A stretch of DNA of 28,940 bases from JAMDEO01 sp963775295 (lineage in GTDB: Bacteria; Actinomycetota; Thermoleophilia; RBG-16-64-13): NCBI GenBank assembly GCA_963775295.1, contig CAVZIK010000003.1, positions 1 through 28,940 of the forward strand, in the 5' to 3' direction. Shown here in pieces: positions 7,944 to 16,838 of the stretch; within the stretch, counting starts at the first letter, position 1; the number at the start of each line of letters is the position of its first letter. The notes under the pieces are model-generated. The model saw nothing but the letters and a program-made list of their open reading frames with translations. It searched no databases and was not told the DNA's origin. The position numbers and the translations under genes were made by a program.

Positions 7944-10575
7944 TCATCCGGAGGCCGGAGCACTCCGGAGTGTCCCCCAGATATCCACCGCGTCCAGTGT
8001 CACGTTGAGCGCATTCCCTCCGACACGCTCGATGCGCACTGTGTGGTCATCGTGGGCCAGGGTCCCTGTGGACCAGACCACCAGGTTGTAGACCGCACTC
8101 GAGGCAGCGAGGTCGACCGTGGCCACTTTGGCCCCGTCCACGTACACGTCGCCGCTGCCGGTGGTGAGGCCCTTCATGCCCACCCAGTCCAAGCGGGTAC
8201 CGGTGAAGTAGATGGTGGCCGTCGCGCCGCTCGCCGACGAGCGGCCGTAGCTGCCTCCGGAGGCGGCTGCCTTCACGTAGTCAGTCCAGTAGCCGACTTT
8301 GACGATGCGGTCGTCGGTCTGCTCGTAACGGGTGGGGGGAGCGCTGATCGCGCCGACGATGTCCACAGCGTCCAGAGTGACGTTGGAGCCGGGTTCGCTC
8401 GTAGAGGTCCGCACGATCCGCACGTTGTGCTCTCCGGCGGGCAGGGTGCCGGTGGACCAGACGTTGATGTCATAGTCGGCGGGGGAGGCACTCAGGTCGA
8501 TCGTGGCTCTCTTCACGCCGTCCAGGTAGACATCGGCGCTGCCCGTGGTGGTGCCCTTCATGGCGATCCAGTCAAGCTGCGTGCCGTTGAAGTAGATGGT
8601 GGCCGACGCCCCTTCCGTGGCGGACCGGCCGTAACTGCCTCCGGAAGCCTGGGCCTTCGGGTATTCGTACCACATACCGGTTTTGACGATGTTGCTGTTC
8701 GTCTGCTCGTAACGGATGGGGGACGACTCTTCTGCGTAGGTGAAGTCATCGGCCGCAGTGTTCTCGTTCGCTCCGATCGCCGTCGTTACCCGGACGTCGA
8801 CGGTGCCCGCGTCATGCGGGGGAGCCACTGCGTTGATCCTCGTGGGAGAGGCCACCGTGAAGTCCGTGGCCTCCTCGTCGCCGAAGATGACCGCCGAGAC
8901 GTCCTCAAAATCCGTGCCCGAGATGGTGACCGCGGTGCCGCCGGCGGTCGAGACCGGAGGATGGGTCGAGGTTCGTGATCGAGGGAATCGCGGCCGTGGT
9001 CTCCGTCAAGGTGCCGACCACATCCACAGCGTCCAAGGTGATGTACTTACCGGCCGGATTGTGCTCGTTCATCTCGATCCTGACGGTGTGCTGGCCTTCG
9101 AGAAGAGCGCCGGTGGACCAGACCATCACGTCGTAGATGGCGTAAGAAGCGGAGAGGTCTACCGTCGTCTGAAACTCGTCGTCCAGATACACGTCCGCGA
9201 TCCCGGTCGTTGTGCCCGTCATGGCGATCCAGTCGAGGCGGGTCCCGGTGAAGTGAATGGTGGCCGAGGAGCCTGCCGAATTGGCGCGCCCGTAGCTGCC
9301 CCCCGAGGCGGCAGCCCTGCTGAAATCGGCCCAGTTGCCCACTTTGACGATGCGCGTCGTCGCGTCTGCTCGTACGTGGTGCCAGAGGAAGAACCGCCGC
9401 CGTCGGTGAGCGAGCCGATCACATCGAAGGCGTCGACGCTCACATACTTCCCGGTGTCTCCACCCCAGGAGATCTCCACGGAGTGGTCGCCGGCGGCGAG
9501 GATGCCGGTCGCCCACACGCTCTGCTGGTAGGCCGCGGCCGACCGGGAGAGGTCGATCGTCTGAGCGGGCCCGCCGTCGAGGGAGACCTGGGCCGTGCCC
9601 AGCGTGGTCCCGGTCGTGGCCACCCAGGACAGGTAGGTACCCGTGAAGTGAACGGTCACGGACGCGTCGGTGCTTGCCCGGTCGTAGCTGCCGAAGGAGG
9701 CGGGCGAGGTGTAGAACGTGTACCACGAGCCCTCATAGACGAGGTGGTCGTCGGTCTGTTCGTACCGGACGAGGCCGGCGGGCGTGACCAGGTCTCCCAT
9801 CACGTCAAAAGCGTCGACGCTGATGGCGGCGTCGTTCGAGGCGGCGTTCTTCGTGCCGGTCCATTCCACAGTCAGAGTGTGCGTGCCTTCGTCGAGGCCG
9901 TCCGCGCTCCACACCGTCTGCCCGTAGACTGGTGCTCGGGCTGTAGAGGTCCACGGTGCCCTTCTCGACACCGTCCAGGATGACCCGGCCTATACCGTAC
10001 CCCGGGCCTTTCGCAGCCACCCAGGCAACCGCGGTGCCGTCGAAGGTGATGCCGGCCGAGCCGCTCGCGTCGATAGAGCGGAAACAGCCACCGGAGGCGG
10101 AGCCCGTCGCGAGATTGGCCCACAGCCCGGCGTAGATGACGCGGCTGTCGGTATCCTCATAGCGGGTGGGCACCCCCACTGCCTGCGCCTGCAGGTAGGT
10201 GCCGATGACGTCGAACGCATCGAGACCGATATTGGTGCTGCCGCCGCTACCGCCACTTGTCCCGGTCCAACTGATGGTCACGGTATGCGTGCCACTGGGC
10301 AGCATCCCCGTATCCCAGACCTTCTGCTGGTAGAGGGTGGTCGAGACTGTAGAGGTTCACCGTGCCGGCGTCCACGCCGTCGAGCGTCACTCTCGCCAGC
10401 CCGTAGGCAGTGCTCTTCTTGGATATCCACTTGAGGTAGGTGCCGTTGAACTTCACAGTGACCGACGCCCCTGGCGAGTCGACGTAGCCGTAGCTGCCGC
10501 CCGAAGCGGAGGAACTGCTGGCGGCGAGAGCCCATGGGCCGGCGTACCCCAGGAGGGAGCTTGTCTGCTGTATCC
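7944..10575 (-). repeat. Six tandem ~390-bp repeats coding for a beta-sandwich domain
   Basis: Six units of about 130 residues begin near 10570, 10172, 9768, 9378, 8716 and 8328; an IPT/TIG domain separates the fourth and fifth. Each has the signature 'RYEQTD.R.VK.G.W', 'ASGGSYGRS', 'FTGT.LDW', 'TTG.A.VYLDG', 'VWSTG.L..G.HTV' and 'LDAVDV.G'. Units 5 and 6 are most alike, unit 1 most diverged. The fold is probably carbohydrate- or surface-binding; this is inference. Confidence 0.85.
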
Positions 10576-12317
10576 GGGCGTAGGGCGAGATCAAGCGGCG
10601 GGCCGTCACGTAGTTGCTTCGGAACACATCCTCGATACAGACCAGGTCGCCGCTTCGGGGCGCGTTGATCATCAAGCCGTTGCCGACATACATGCCCACG
10701 TGGCCGATAGGGCTGCCGAAGAAGACAAGGTCACCGGGAAGCAGGTCCTCCTTGTCGACCGCGGTGCCGTAGGTGGCCTGGTAGGTGGATTTGTGGGGAA
10801 GGGTGACGCCTGTCAACGAAGTGAACTTGTTGTACACGTACATCGGTGAGGCCGGAGCAGTCGAAGCCCTTGCTCGGGCTCGCTCCCGCCCATAGGTAGG
10901 GTTTGCCCAGGTACTTGACCGCCTCCTCGACCGCATCCATGGCCGCTAGATCCGTCCCACCTGCCGTGTAGAAGTAGACGTCGCTCGGGTTGCTGGGACT
11001 CACGTGCCAGTAGTTGGAGACGATGATCTCCACCGCTCCCGGCTGCGTGGCGGCCGGCATAGACTCGATGGTGATGGAGGTGTCGGAGTTCACATGCCAG
11101 TCGCCCGCCGAGAGGTCGGTCTTGCCTATCCGGACCCTGTCTCCGCTTCGTTGAAGCCGGTGCCGGTCACGGTGAGCGCCCCGCCGCCTGCCAGGGGTCC
11201 GCTGGCGCTGCTCAGCCCGGTGACGCGGGAGCTGTTCAGGCTCTTCACCTGCCGGACGGCGGCGAAACTCCAGGATCCCAAACCCATCTCCACGATCTCG
11301 CTCGTAGTCCGGCCGCATGAAGGCGACGTAGTCGATGTCTTCTCCGTGGCCTTCAGGGCGAGCGGCCACGGCCGACGATGCAGGCCGGTGGACTTCGTGA
11401 GCACGTAGGCGCCGCCCATCCGGGCGATGTGGGAGGCGAGCAGCACGTTGTCCGGGAAGTTGACGCTGTAGGCGACGCTGCCGCCCTGCTCCTCGCCGAT
11501 CCCCAGGCTGGCCGTAGGTGACCCACCCTTGCTCGGACCGCGTATTCCGCCATCTCCAGGCACTCCGTGTAGCGGGCGCCCGGATCGTCGGTGGGAGGTC
11601 GACCCCATGATCGTCTTCTCGACGCTGAAGCCCGGCGACGCCTGGATCCACGTTCGTGTCCACCCGGACCCCGGCGTCGACGCCCAGGCCCGCGATGGCC
11701 TGAGCGGAGTACGCCGGAGAAAGGCCCGGCCTGGGGGGTCAGCAGGATGGGCCAGCCGTTGGCGGCGGCCACCGGCAGCGGCGGAAAGCGACGAGCCGTA
11801 GACGTCGCCGGGCACGATGAACACGCGCTCAGGGGTCTCACCGCGAGATCTCTTTACCTGGCCGGCGACGAGGGCGGCGTTCTGGTACTGGTCGGCGCCG
11901 GAGAGGACGACGAACTTGTCGGCCGCCAGACCGGGAAGCGCCGCTTTGACCGCGTCCACGACGGTGGTCGATAAGCCCCACGATGTAGACCTTGGAGACA
12001 CCGAGCCGGACGAGTTCGGTCCTCGCGCTCGTGCTGAGGCTCGGTGGAGGAGGTGTAGAGCAGAGGGCCACCGGCGGCCTCGGCGAGACACGGTGGAGGC
12101 CAGCGCCGTGGTGTAGCTGTCCGACCCGACCAGGACGGCGGCCGGGGCCCCGTCCGGGAAATCGTCCTGGGATAGATAGACCGAGTTGGTGATATCGCCG
12201 TAGTCGGCATCCACCGGGGTGGTGAACGTCGTCGCCCACGCGAGCCCGCTCGAGGCGAACACAACAACGAGGAGCACGAACACGCCCAGCAGAGACATAG
12301 GTCGTTCGTTTGCTCAC
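7944..12317 (-). pseudogene. Secreted NlpC/P60 cell-wall hydrolase with CWB2, IPT/TIG and six beta-sandwich repeats, multiply frameshifted
   Basis: One gene of about 1,450 residues read across many frame changes. GTG 12317 follows a perfect AGGAGG; 'MSKRTT' then continues in another frame as a signal peptide ('SLLGVFVLLVVVFASSGLAWA'). Next come cell-wall-binding repeats type 2 (about 12,240-11,300; 'AAVLVGSDSYTTALAS', 'GGPLLYTSST', 'VVLSGADQYQNAALVA'), an IPT/TIG domain (about 11,250-10,970), and an NlpC/P60 peptidase domain (about 10,950-10,580) with the catalytic Cys in 'FDCSGL' and His in 'IGHVGMYVG'. Repeats R1-R4, a second IPT/TIG domain (about 9,000-8,730) and R5-R6 follow, ending at the stop at 7944. 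Such proteins cut stem peptides of peptidoglycan while bound non-covalently to wall polymer. At least ten indels are needed; domain sequences stay intact between them, so consensus error and recent decay are both possible. It may be cotranscribed with the gene upstream. Confidence 0.82.
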
Positions 12318-12777
12318 CGGTCCACCTCCTGCATCTTAGTCACGCCGCGCCTGTGGCCCGGAAACGGCATGGTCCATTCGTATTGGTTCGACATGGGCGG
12401 CGGGGCGGCTTGCCCGGAAAGGAAGAGGAATCGGGGAAGAAGGACGGTGAGCGCGAGTCGGCAGCCCTCCACCCGTTGCTGGTGTCCTGCATCCTGCGTC
12501 CCCTCTCATGCGGCGTACCAGGCCCACAACGCGGATGTACCCGCGCGGAGTGGCCGTCATCTGCCGCTTCGATGGCTGCTTGGGATGCCCTCTTGAGGCC
12601 GCCTCGGCCCATTGTAGTCCAAAGCGCTGCGCGGTTGCCACGGCGCCCATGTTGAAAACGTCTGCGCGGGCCGGAAGGTTACGGTGACGTCTACGCCGAA
12701 AACCCCACCGGCGTCGTGCCCACCTTCCGCAAGACCGAACTGATCGTCGCCCGCTGGGAAGTCGTTCGCCCTCGGGT
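12318..12777. other. Intergenic leader between mscS and the cell-wall hydrolase gene
   Basis: 460 bases without a supported gene. On the minus strand a TACAAT hexamer near 12,612 could be a -10, giving the hydrolase mRNA a ~290-base leader; no good -35 is seen. A ydaO-type (c-di-AMP) riboswitch, often found before such hydrolases in actinobacteria, was looked for and its conserved core was not recognised. The open frame running in from the mscS region is out of frame after the indel at 12,839 and is not real coding. Confidence 0.4.
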
Positions 12778-15700
12778 TCAGGAATTGCCGTTCGCGTTCC
12801 GTATCCAGACCGTGCGTTGAGGGAAGGGAATCTCGATGCCCTGCCTCGTCGAAGGCCTTCTTTATCTGACCTCGAATCTCCCGGGCGACCGTCCACTGCG
12901 AGCCCGGAGTCGTCTTGACGACGAGGCGAACGCTGAGGGAATCGGGGCCGAAGTCCTCCACCCCCCAGACTTCCGGCTCCTCGACCACCTCGCTGCCCAG
13001 GTCTCCCAACCAGACACTGTCTGCCACTTCCTTTATCCTGGCCGAAGCGGCCACGAGGTCGGCCTCATATGGCACGGGCACATCCAGCACCATGCGCGCC
13101 CAGTACTGAGATTTGTTCCCCGATCTGCGTATCTCTCCGTTGGGCACATGCCACAGGGTTCCGTCGAGACTCCTCAGTCTGGTCGACCGCAATGTGATCC
13201 CCTCGATGACTCCCGCGGTCTCGCCGACATCCACGATATCGCCCACGCCATACTGATCTTCAACAAGGATGAACACTCCACTGAGAAAGTCGCGGACCAG
13301 GCTCTGGGCACCGAAGCCCACCGCCACGCCCACGATGCCTGCCCCGGCCAGAAGCGGGGCAAGGTTCACCTCCAGCTCGGAGAGGCAGAGCATCCCGGCG
13401 ATCACGTAGATGACGATGCTGGCCACGCTACTCAGAGCGTGGCCGAGAGTGTTAGCCCGCTGGGCAGCTCGTGCGCTTCGCTCGGACGGAGGCAAGGCCC
13501 TGGCCCGCAACTCGCGAACCGCACTCAACCTGCGGCTGACGAACGACCCGTTCTCACCTTCCTCAGTCCATTCCTTGCCTGGCCGCTCTTGTTCGCCGCA
13601 CGCAGGCTCTTCGCCTGGCTTGCCACTTGCGCGTTCAGCTATCCGCTCCGCCAGCTTCCTGGTGGCCCGGCGAACCAAGCGGGCGATAATGAAGGCCACT
13701 ATCAGAATGAGTACCACTCGGACAGGCTTTGTGATTATCCAATCGGTGTGATTCGAAAAGAAATCCTGGAAGCTTGCCAGCGAGGACATACTGTCTCCCT
13801 TGTCTATGGGGTTGGAGTGCGCCGGTAGAGTCGTGCAGTCAGCCAATCTGCCGAGGGCATCGGGCTCCCCGGGATGAGACAGATGCTCCGAAGCCTCGGG
13901 GTCGGCCGTCGCCCGTAGAACGGCCTGGCCCCAGGCGATCACGTCACTGGACTCGACGATGCGGATCAGGCGCAGCATTCGCTGCCGTCGCTCGTCTTCG
14001 GACATCATGAGAGCGCCGTAGAGATCGTCGCGGAGACCCTCGGGGTCATACGGGTTGGTCAAGACCGCACCATGTAGCTCCACGGACGCGCCGGCAAACT
14101 CGGATACCACAAGAACGCCGGCTCCGCCGACCGCGTCCTGAGCTACCACGTACTCCTTGGTCACGAGATTGAGACCATCGCGCAAGGGGGTGATCCAGGC
14201 CACATCCGCCACAGCGCTGTAGACGATGATCTCCTCAAACGGCAGGGAGCGGAAGAGATAGTGAACCGGAGCCCATTCAAGCGTGCGATAGCGTCCGTTC
14301 ACCCGTCCCACAGCCTCGTCCACTGCCCTTCGCGTCTCTTCATACACCTCCATGCCAGGCGCGGGGGGAGTGGTCACCAGAACGAGTGCGACCTTCCCGC
14401 GGAGTTCTGGATGCAACTCCAGCAGACTCTCAAACGCCTCCAACTTCTGGATGGGTCCCTTGACATAGTCGAGGCGCCCGACCGAAAGGATCACCTGCAG
14501 CCCCGCAAAACGCTCGCGAATCTCCCGGTAGCGCTCCCGAGCATTCGCCGATCCGAGAATGTCGCGAATAGCACTCACGTTCACACCAACAGGTTGCGCG
14601 GCCAGCAGGATGCTTCTCTCACCAGAACGGATGCGCACCGGCATTTCCCCTACCGCGAGGGCGCAGCCGTGGATGCGAAATCGCGGCGCGCACAACTCTG
14701 TCTCGAGAACCTCAGTCTGCATGTGTGACTGAAGAGCGTCCACGAAGTTGGCCGCGTATCGAGGGATGTGGAAACCGATGTAGTCACACTGGGCAAGACT
14801 GCCGACGATCTGATCCGCCCAGGGGATCACGTTGAACACCTCGGCCGGCGGAAAGGACGTGTGATGGAAGAAACCGATACGCAGGTCGGGGCGAAGTTGG
14901 CGAAGGAAAGCGGGAACCATCCAATGATTGTAGTCATGGATCATCACCGTGGCCCCGTGATCCGCCTCCGCGGCAGCCCTCTCTGCGAAGAGCCGATTGA
15001 TCCCGACGAAATGGTCCCAATCCGACGCGGAGAAAGTGGCCTTATCTGCGAACGAGAAGATCACCGGCCAGAAGGCTTCCTTTGAGAACTCCTTGTAGAA
15101 GCGGTCCACGTCTCGGGGAGCCAACGGAATCTTGGCCACGTTGAGGTGAGGATACCGTCGCTCATCCACAGGCTCGGAGGGGATCACCGCGGGACCATCG
15201 TCGGGCTGGATCGACCATGCCACCCAAGAGCCCCGTCGACCTTGTTCGAATAGACCAAGCAACGTGGGGATGATGCCGTTCGGGCTGCTATGAGCCCTTC
15301 TCACGCGCTTGTTGCCGACGACGAACTCTTCGAACGGCAAGCGATGGTAGACAAGGACCAGTTGGGCTTCCCCCGCAGGCGCAGAGTCTCCGACCGGCTC
15401 CAGGTCGAGCGCGTACCCCATCGTCCTAATAGCCTCGAGAATACCTCCGGCCCCCGGCGAGGCCGCCTGAAGGACCTCAGGCATCTGAACCGTCGCGTTT
15501 CTCAGAGCCCTCTCCGAGCGCCCCACGACAACGCCGCGAAACCCTTGCGTAAAAAGGGAGTAGTCGTTCAGCGTGTCACCCGCCACCAACACATCGCGGT
15601 CAAGCACTCCCAAATGATCGACGAGCTTCCGCAGCGTGCCGCCTTTGGACACACCCGCTGGCAAGATGTCAAGAAAGCGGTCTGCCGAGTAGAGAATCTC

Positions 15701-16165
15701 GCACTCAAGGTGGGCCAGACGCCGACGCACTTCCGGCAGCAGCCCAGGGTCATCGAGGAAGAACGAACAGCGGCGCTCTTGAGGCACGGGCTGACGCTCG
15801 AGTCTGCCCGGTCCGGTCATCCCTTTCAAGGCGTCCAGTATCGCTCCTGCGCCCACCCAGCGGGCCTCAATGTCCGACTGGATAGGTTGCACCGGGATCA
15901 GTCCTTGGCGACTGAGGATCGTCGCGCCGACGTCGGCGATGATGAACTCCGGAGTGGGAATGAGGGGGTCGCTGAGAAGCGGTAGAACGCTCTCCACTCC
16001 TCGCCCAGTGACGAACACCAAGCGGCTGCTGGCATCGGCGGCAAGCGATCGGTATAGGGTGAGTCGGTCACTCTGTCCGCCGCCAAGAAAGGTTCCGTCA
16101 AGGTCTGTGGCAAGAAACAGCACGAATGGCTCCTCCGTATGGTGGGTATGGTTGTCCGTAGACAC
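12557..16165 (-). CDS. ggpPS: GgpPS (glucosylglycerol-phosphate phosphatase/synthase) reading in frame into MscS
   Basis: GgpPS makes the compatible solute glucosylglycerol from ADP-glucose and glycerol-3-phosphate and then dephosphorylates it. Residues 13-255 are a HAD phosphatase of the sucrose-phosphatase type: D21/D23 in 'DLDGT', T53, K174 in 'VSKGGTL', and 'GDTLND' at 196-201. Residues 267-750 are the GT20 synthase, matching cyanobacterial GgpS in 'SKEAFWP', 'HDYNHWMVP' (410-418), 'FFHHTSFP', 'GFHIPRY', 'GRLDYVKG' (563-570) and 'LRDGLNLVTKEY' (661-672). These favour GgpS over trehalose-6-phosphate synthase. Start is GTG 16165, with a weak ribosome site. GgpS proteins normally end soon after 'IAWGQAVLR'; here no stop occurs, and a 40-residue linker leads into MscS at M793. 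A frameshift at 12,839 then spoils the true MscS end, so everything beyond about 12,838 in this frame is artefactual. Whether the product is fused or MscS is made separately is open. Confidence 0.88.
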   Translation of the reverse strand: MSTDNHTHHTEEPFVLFLATDLDGTFLGGGQSDRLTLYRSLAADASSRLVFVTGRGVESVLPLLSDPLIPTPEFIIADVGATILSRQGLIPVQPIQSDIEARWVGAGAILDALKGMTGPGRLERQPVPQERRCSFFLDDPGLLPEVRRRLAHLECEILYSADRFLDILPAGVSKGGTLRKLVDHLGVLDRDVLVAGDTLNDYSLFTQGFRGVVVGRSERALRNATVQMPEVLQAASPGAGGILEAIRTMGYALDLEPVGDSAPAGEAQLVLVYHRLPFEEFVVGNKRVRRAHSSPNGIIPTLLGLFEQGRRGSWVAWSIQPDDGPAVIPSEPVDERRYPHLNVAKIPLAPRDVDRFYKEFSKEAFWPVIFSFADKATFSASDWDHFVGINRLFAERAAAEADHGATVMIHDYNHWMVPAFLRQLRPDLRIGFFHHTSFPPAEVFNVIPWADQIVGSLAQCDYIGFHIPRYAANFVDALQSHMQTEVLETELCAPRFRIHGCALAVGEMPVRIRSGERSILLAAQPVGVNVSAIRDILGSANARERYREIRERFAGLQVILSVGRLDYVKGPIQKLEAFESLLELHPELRGKVALVLVTTPPAPGMEVYEETRRAVDEAVGRVNGRYRTLEWAPVHYLFRSLPFEEIIVYSAVADVAWITPLRDGLNLVTKEYVVAQDAVGGAGVLVVSEFAGASVELHGAVLTNPYDPEGLRDDLYGALMMSEDERRQRMLRLIRIVESSDVIAWGQAVLRATADPEASEHLSHPGEPDALGRLADCTTLPAHSNPIDKGDSMSSLASFQDFFSNHTDWIITKPVRVVLILIVAFIIARLVRRATRKLAERIAERASGKPGEEPACGEQERPGKEWTEEGENGSFVSRRLSAVRELRARALPPSERSARAAQRANTLGHALSSVASIVIYVIAGMLCLSELEVNLAPLLAGAGIVGVAVGFGAQSLVRDFLSGVFILVEDQYGVGDIVDVGETAGVIEGITLRSTRLRSLDGTLWHVPNGEIRRSGNKSQYWARMVLDVPVPYEADLVAASARIKEVADSVWLGDLGSEVVEEPEVWGVEDFGPDSLSVRLVVKTTPGSQWTVAREIRGQIKKAFDEAGHRDSLPSTHGLDTERERQFLNPRANDFPAGDDQFGLAEGGHDAGGVFGVDVTVTFRPAQTFSTWAPWQPRSALDYNGPRRPQEGIPSSHRSGR
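12778..13789 (-). CDS. mscS: Small-conductance mechanosensitive channel (MscS family), C-terminal frameshift
   Basis: MscS channels open under membrane tension and release solutes after hypo-osmotic shock. The internal ATG 13789 has its own ribosome site (GGGAGA, five bases upstream), so it can be translated alone even though the GgpPS frame runs into it. It has an N-terminal TM helix ('VRVVLILIVAFIIARLV'), a charged loop, TM2, and a pore helix TM3 'GIVGVAVGFGAQSLVRDFLSG' with the Gly/Ala packing of MscS. The beta domain follows ('YGVGDIVDVGETAGVIEGI', 'VPNGEI'). After 'FDEAG' the frame breaks at a C-run at 12839-12841; removing one base gives 'IEIPFPQRTVWIRNANGNS' and a TGA at 12778-12780, exactly the expected family C-terminus. 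About 336 residues when repaired. Pairing with GgpPS fits osmolyte synthesis and release. Confidence 0.88.
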
Positions 16166-16630
16166 CCGTTGGTCGTGGAGTTGAGGGCGCCAAACGCCGG
16201 AGATGGGTAGGGCTTGAACCTTGACTGGGTGCCAACGTTCGGAGAAGCGGACCCCTCGGACTGGATAGCCATGGACGGCTTGGGCCGGCCGATACCAGTA
16301 GCGGGCAGGTCCCGCAGTATCCCAATAAGATGCCTCCTATTGGTGCTTGAGCGGTGCGACTTCCCGTCATGTTACAGGCCGAAACTTGCGAATGCGACTT
16401 GAGCGGCTCCGGGTTCCTCGAACTCTATCCGACGCCTCGTGGAAGACGGACGGGGTTGCGGCCCCGGCACGCAGCGTGGCCGATCTTGAGCTTTGAGAGC
16501 TATGAGAGTTCCACGAAGTCATTCTAGGGAGACCGAGGGGTCGCGGAGGACCGGAATGAGCCGAATCGAGCCGGAATTCTTGTGGGCAGCTCGTGGGCAG
16601 AGTCGCTGCCTGACGTTCCTTCCCTGAAGT

Positions 16631-16656
16631 AAAGCCCCGGCTTTCGCCGGGGCTTT
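16631..16656 (+). terminator. Strong hairpin, 11-bp stem
   Basis: AAAGCCCCGGC, loop TTTC, then GCCGGGGCTTT: a perfect 11-bp stem with A/T ends, able to terminate transcription from either side. It sits four bases before a tRNA-3'-end-like sequence, the same order as at 19,882 and 20,961. Confidence 0.65.
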
Positions 16657-16660
16657 ATGA

Positions 16661-16723
16661 GGTAGCGGGGACCCGACTTGAATCAACCACCGACATTTTC
16701 TTCCGGCTGGTGACTACCTAGAA
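16661..16723 (-). repeat. Degenerate tRNA-3'-end-like repeat, copy 1
   Basis: The first 19 bases (GGTAGCGGGGACCCGACTT) are identical to 19,909-19,927. The whole 63 bases align without gaps to 19,909-19,971 at about 73% identity. On the minus strand it ends in GTCCCCGCTACC, the 3' acceptor end of the tRNA-Met remnant at 20,986. Probably a scar of integration at that tRNA. Confidence 0.6.
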
Positions 16724-16731
16724 AGAACAGA

Positions 16732-16753
16732 AACCCCTGCAACCGGCGGGGTT
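16732..16753 (-). terminator. Rho-independent terminator of the lipoprotein gene
   Basis: On the minus strand AACCCC-GCC-GGTT-GCA-GGGGTT forms a stem-loop followed by TCTGTTCTTTC. It lies about 85 bases beyond the stop codon of the gene at 16,839. Confidence 0.6.
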
Positions 16754-16838
16754 CAAATCCAGTGTCTCCGAACACCAAAAGAGTCGGCTAGGCTGCCGCC
16801 ATGACCCACTTCATCCTTCCTTGATCGGTGAACCGGGC

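Larger units (their letters stand above)
16166..16838. other. Intergenic accretion boundary upstream of ggpPS
   Basis: 670 bases without a supported gene; it holds two hairpins and a tRNA-3'-end-like repeat listed separately. Near 16,322-16,343 the minus strand has AGGAGG in the loop of a 6-bp hairpin (CCAATA...TATTGG), but the frame behind it is not that of ggpPS. The promoter of ggpPS was not identified. Confidence 0.4.

Noticed and set aside
7770..8978. 402-residue plus-strand open frame
   Set aside because: Antisense to the beta-sandwich repeats; it arises from GC-rich codon periodicity, has no ribosome site or domain.
12318..12777. c-di-AMP (ydaO) or c-di-GMP riboswitch before the NlpC/P60 gene
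   Set aside because: The long leader and gene type invite it, but the conserved core sequences are not recognisable by eye; a covariance-model search would decide.
12336..12896. Minus-strand frame after mscS as a separate gene
   Set aside because: Low-complexity Arg-rich translation, no ribosome site; explained by the indel at 12,839 and GC-rich noncoding sequence.
12557..16165. Trehalose-6-phosphate synthase/phosphatase (OtsA-OtsB)
   Set aside because: N-terminal sucrose-phosphatase-type HAD and blocks such as SKEAFWP, FFHHTSFP and GFHIPRY fit GgpPS better than OtsA.
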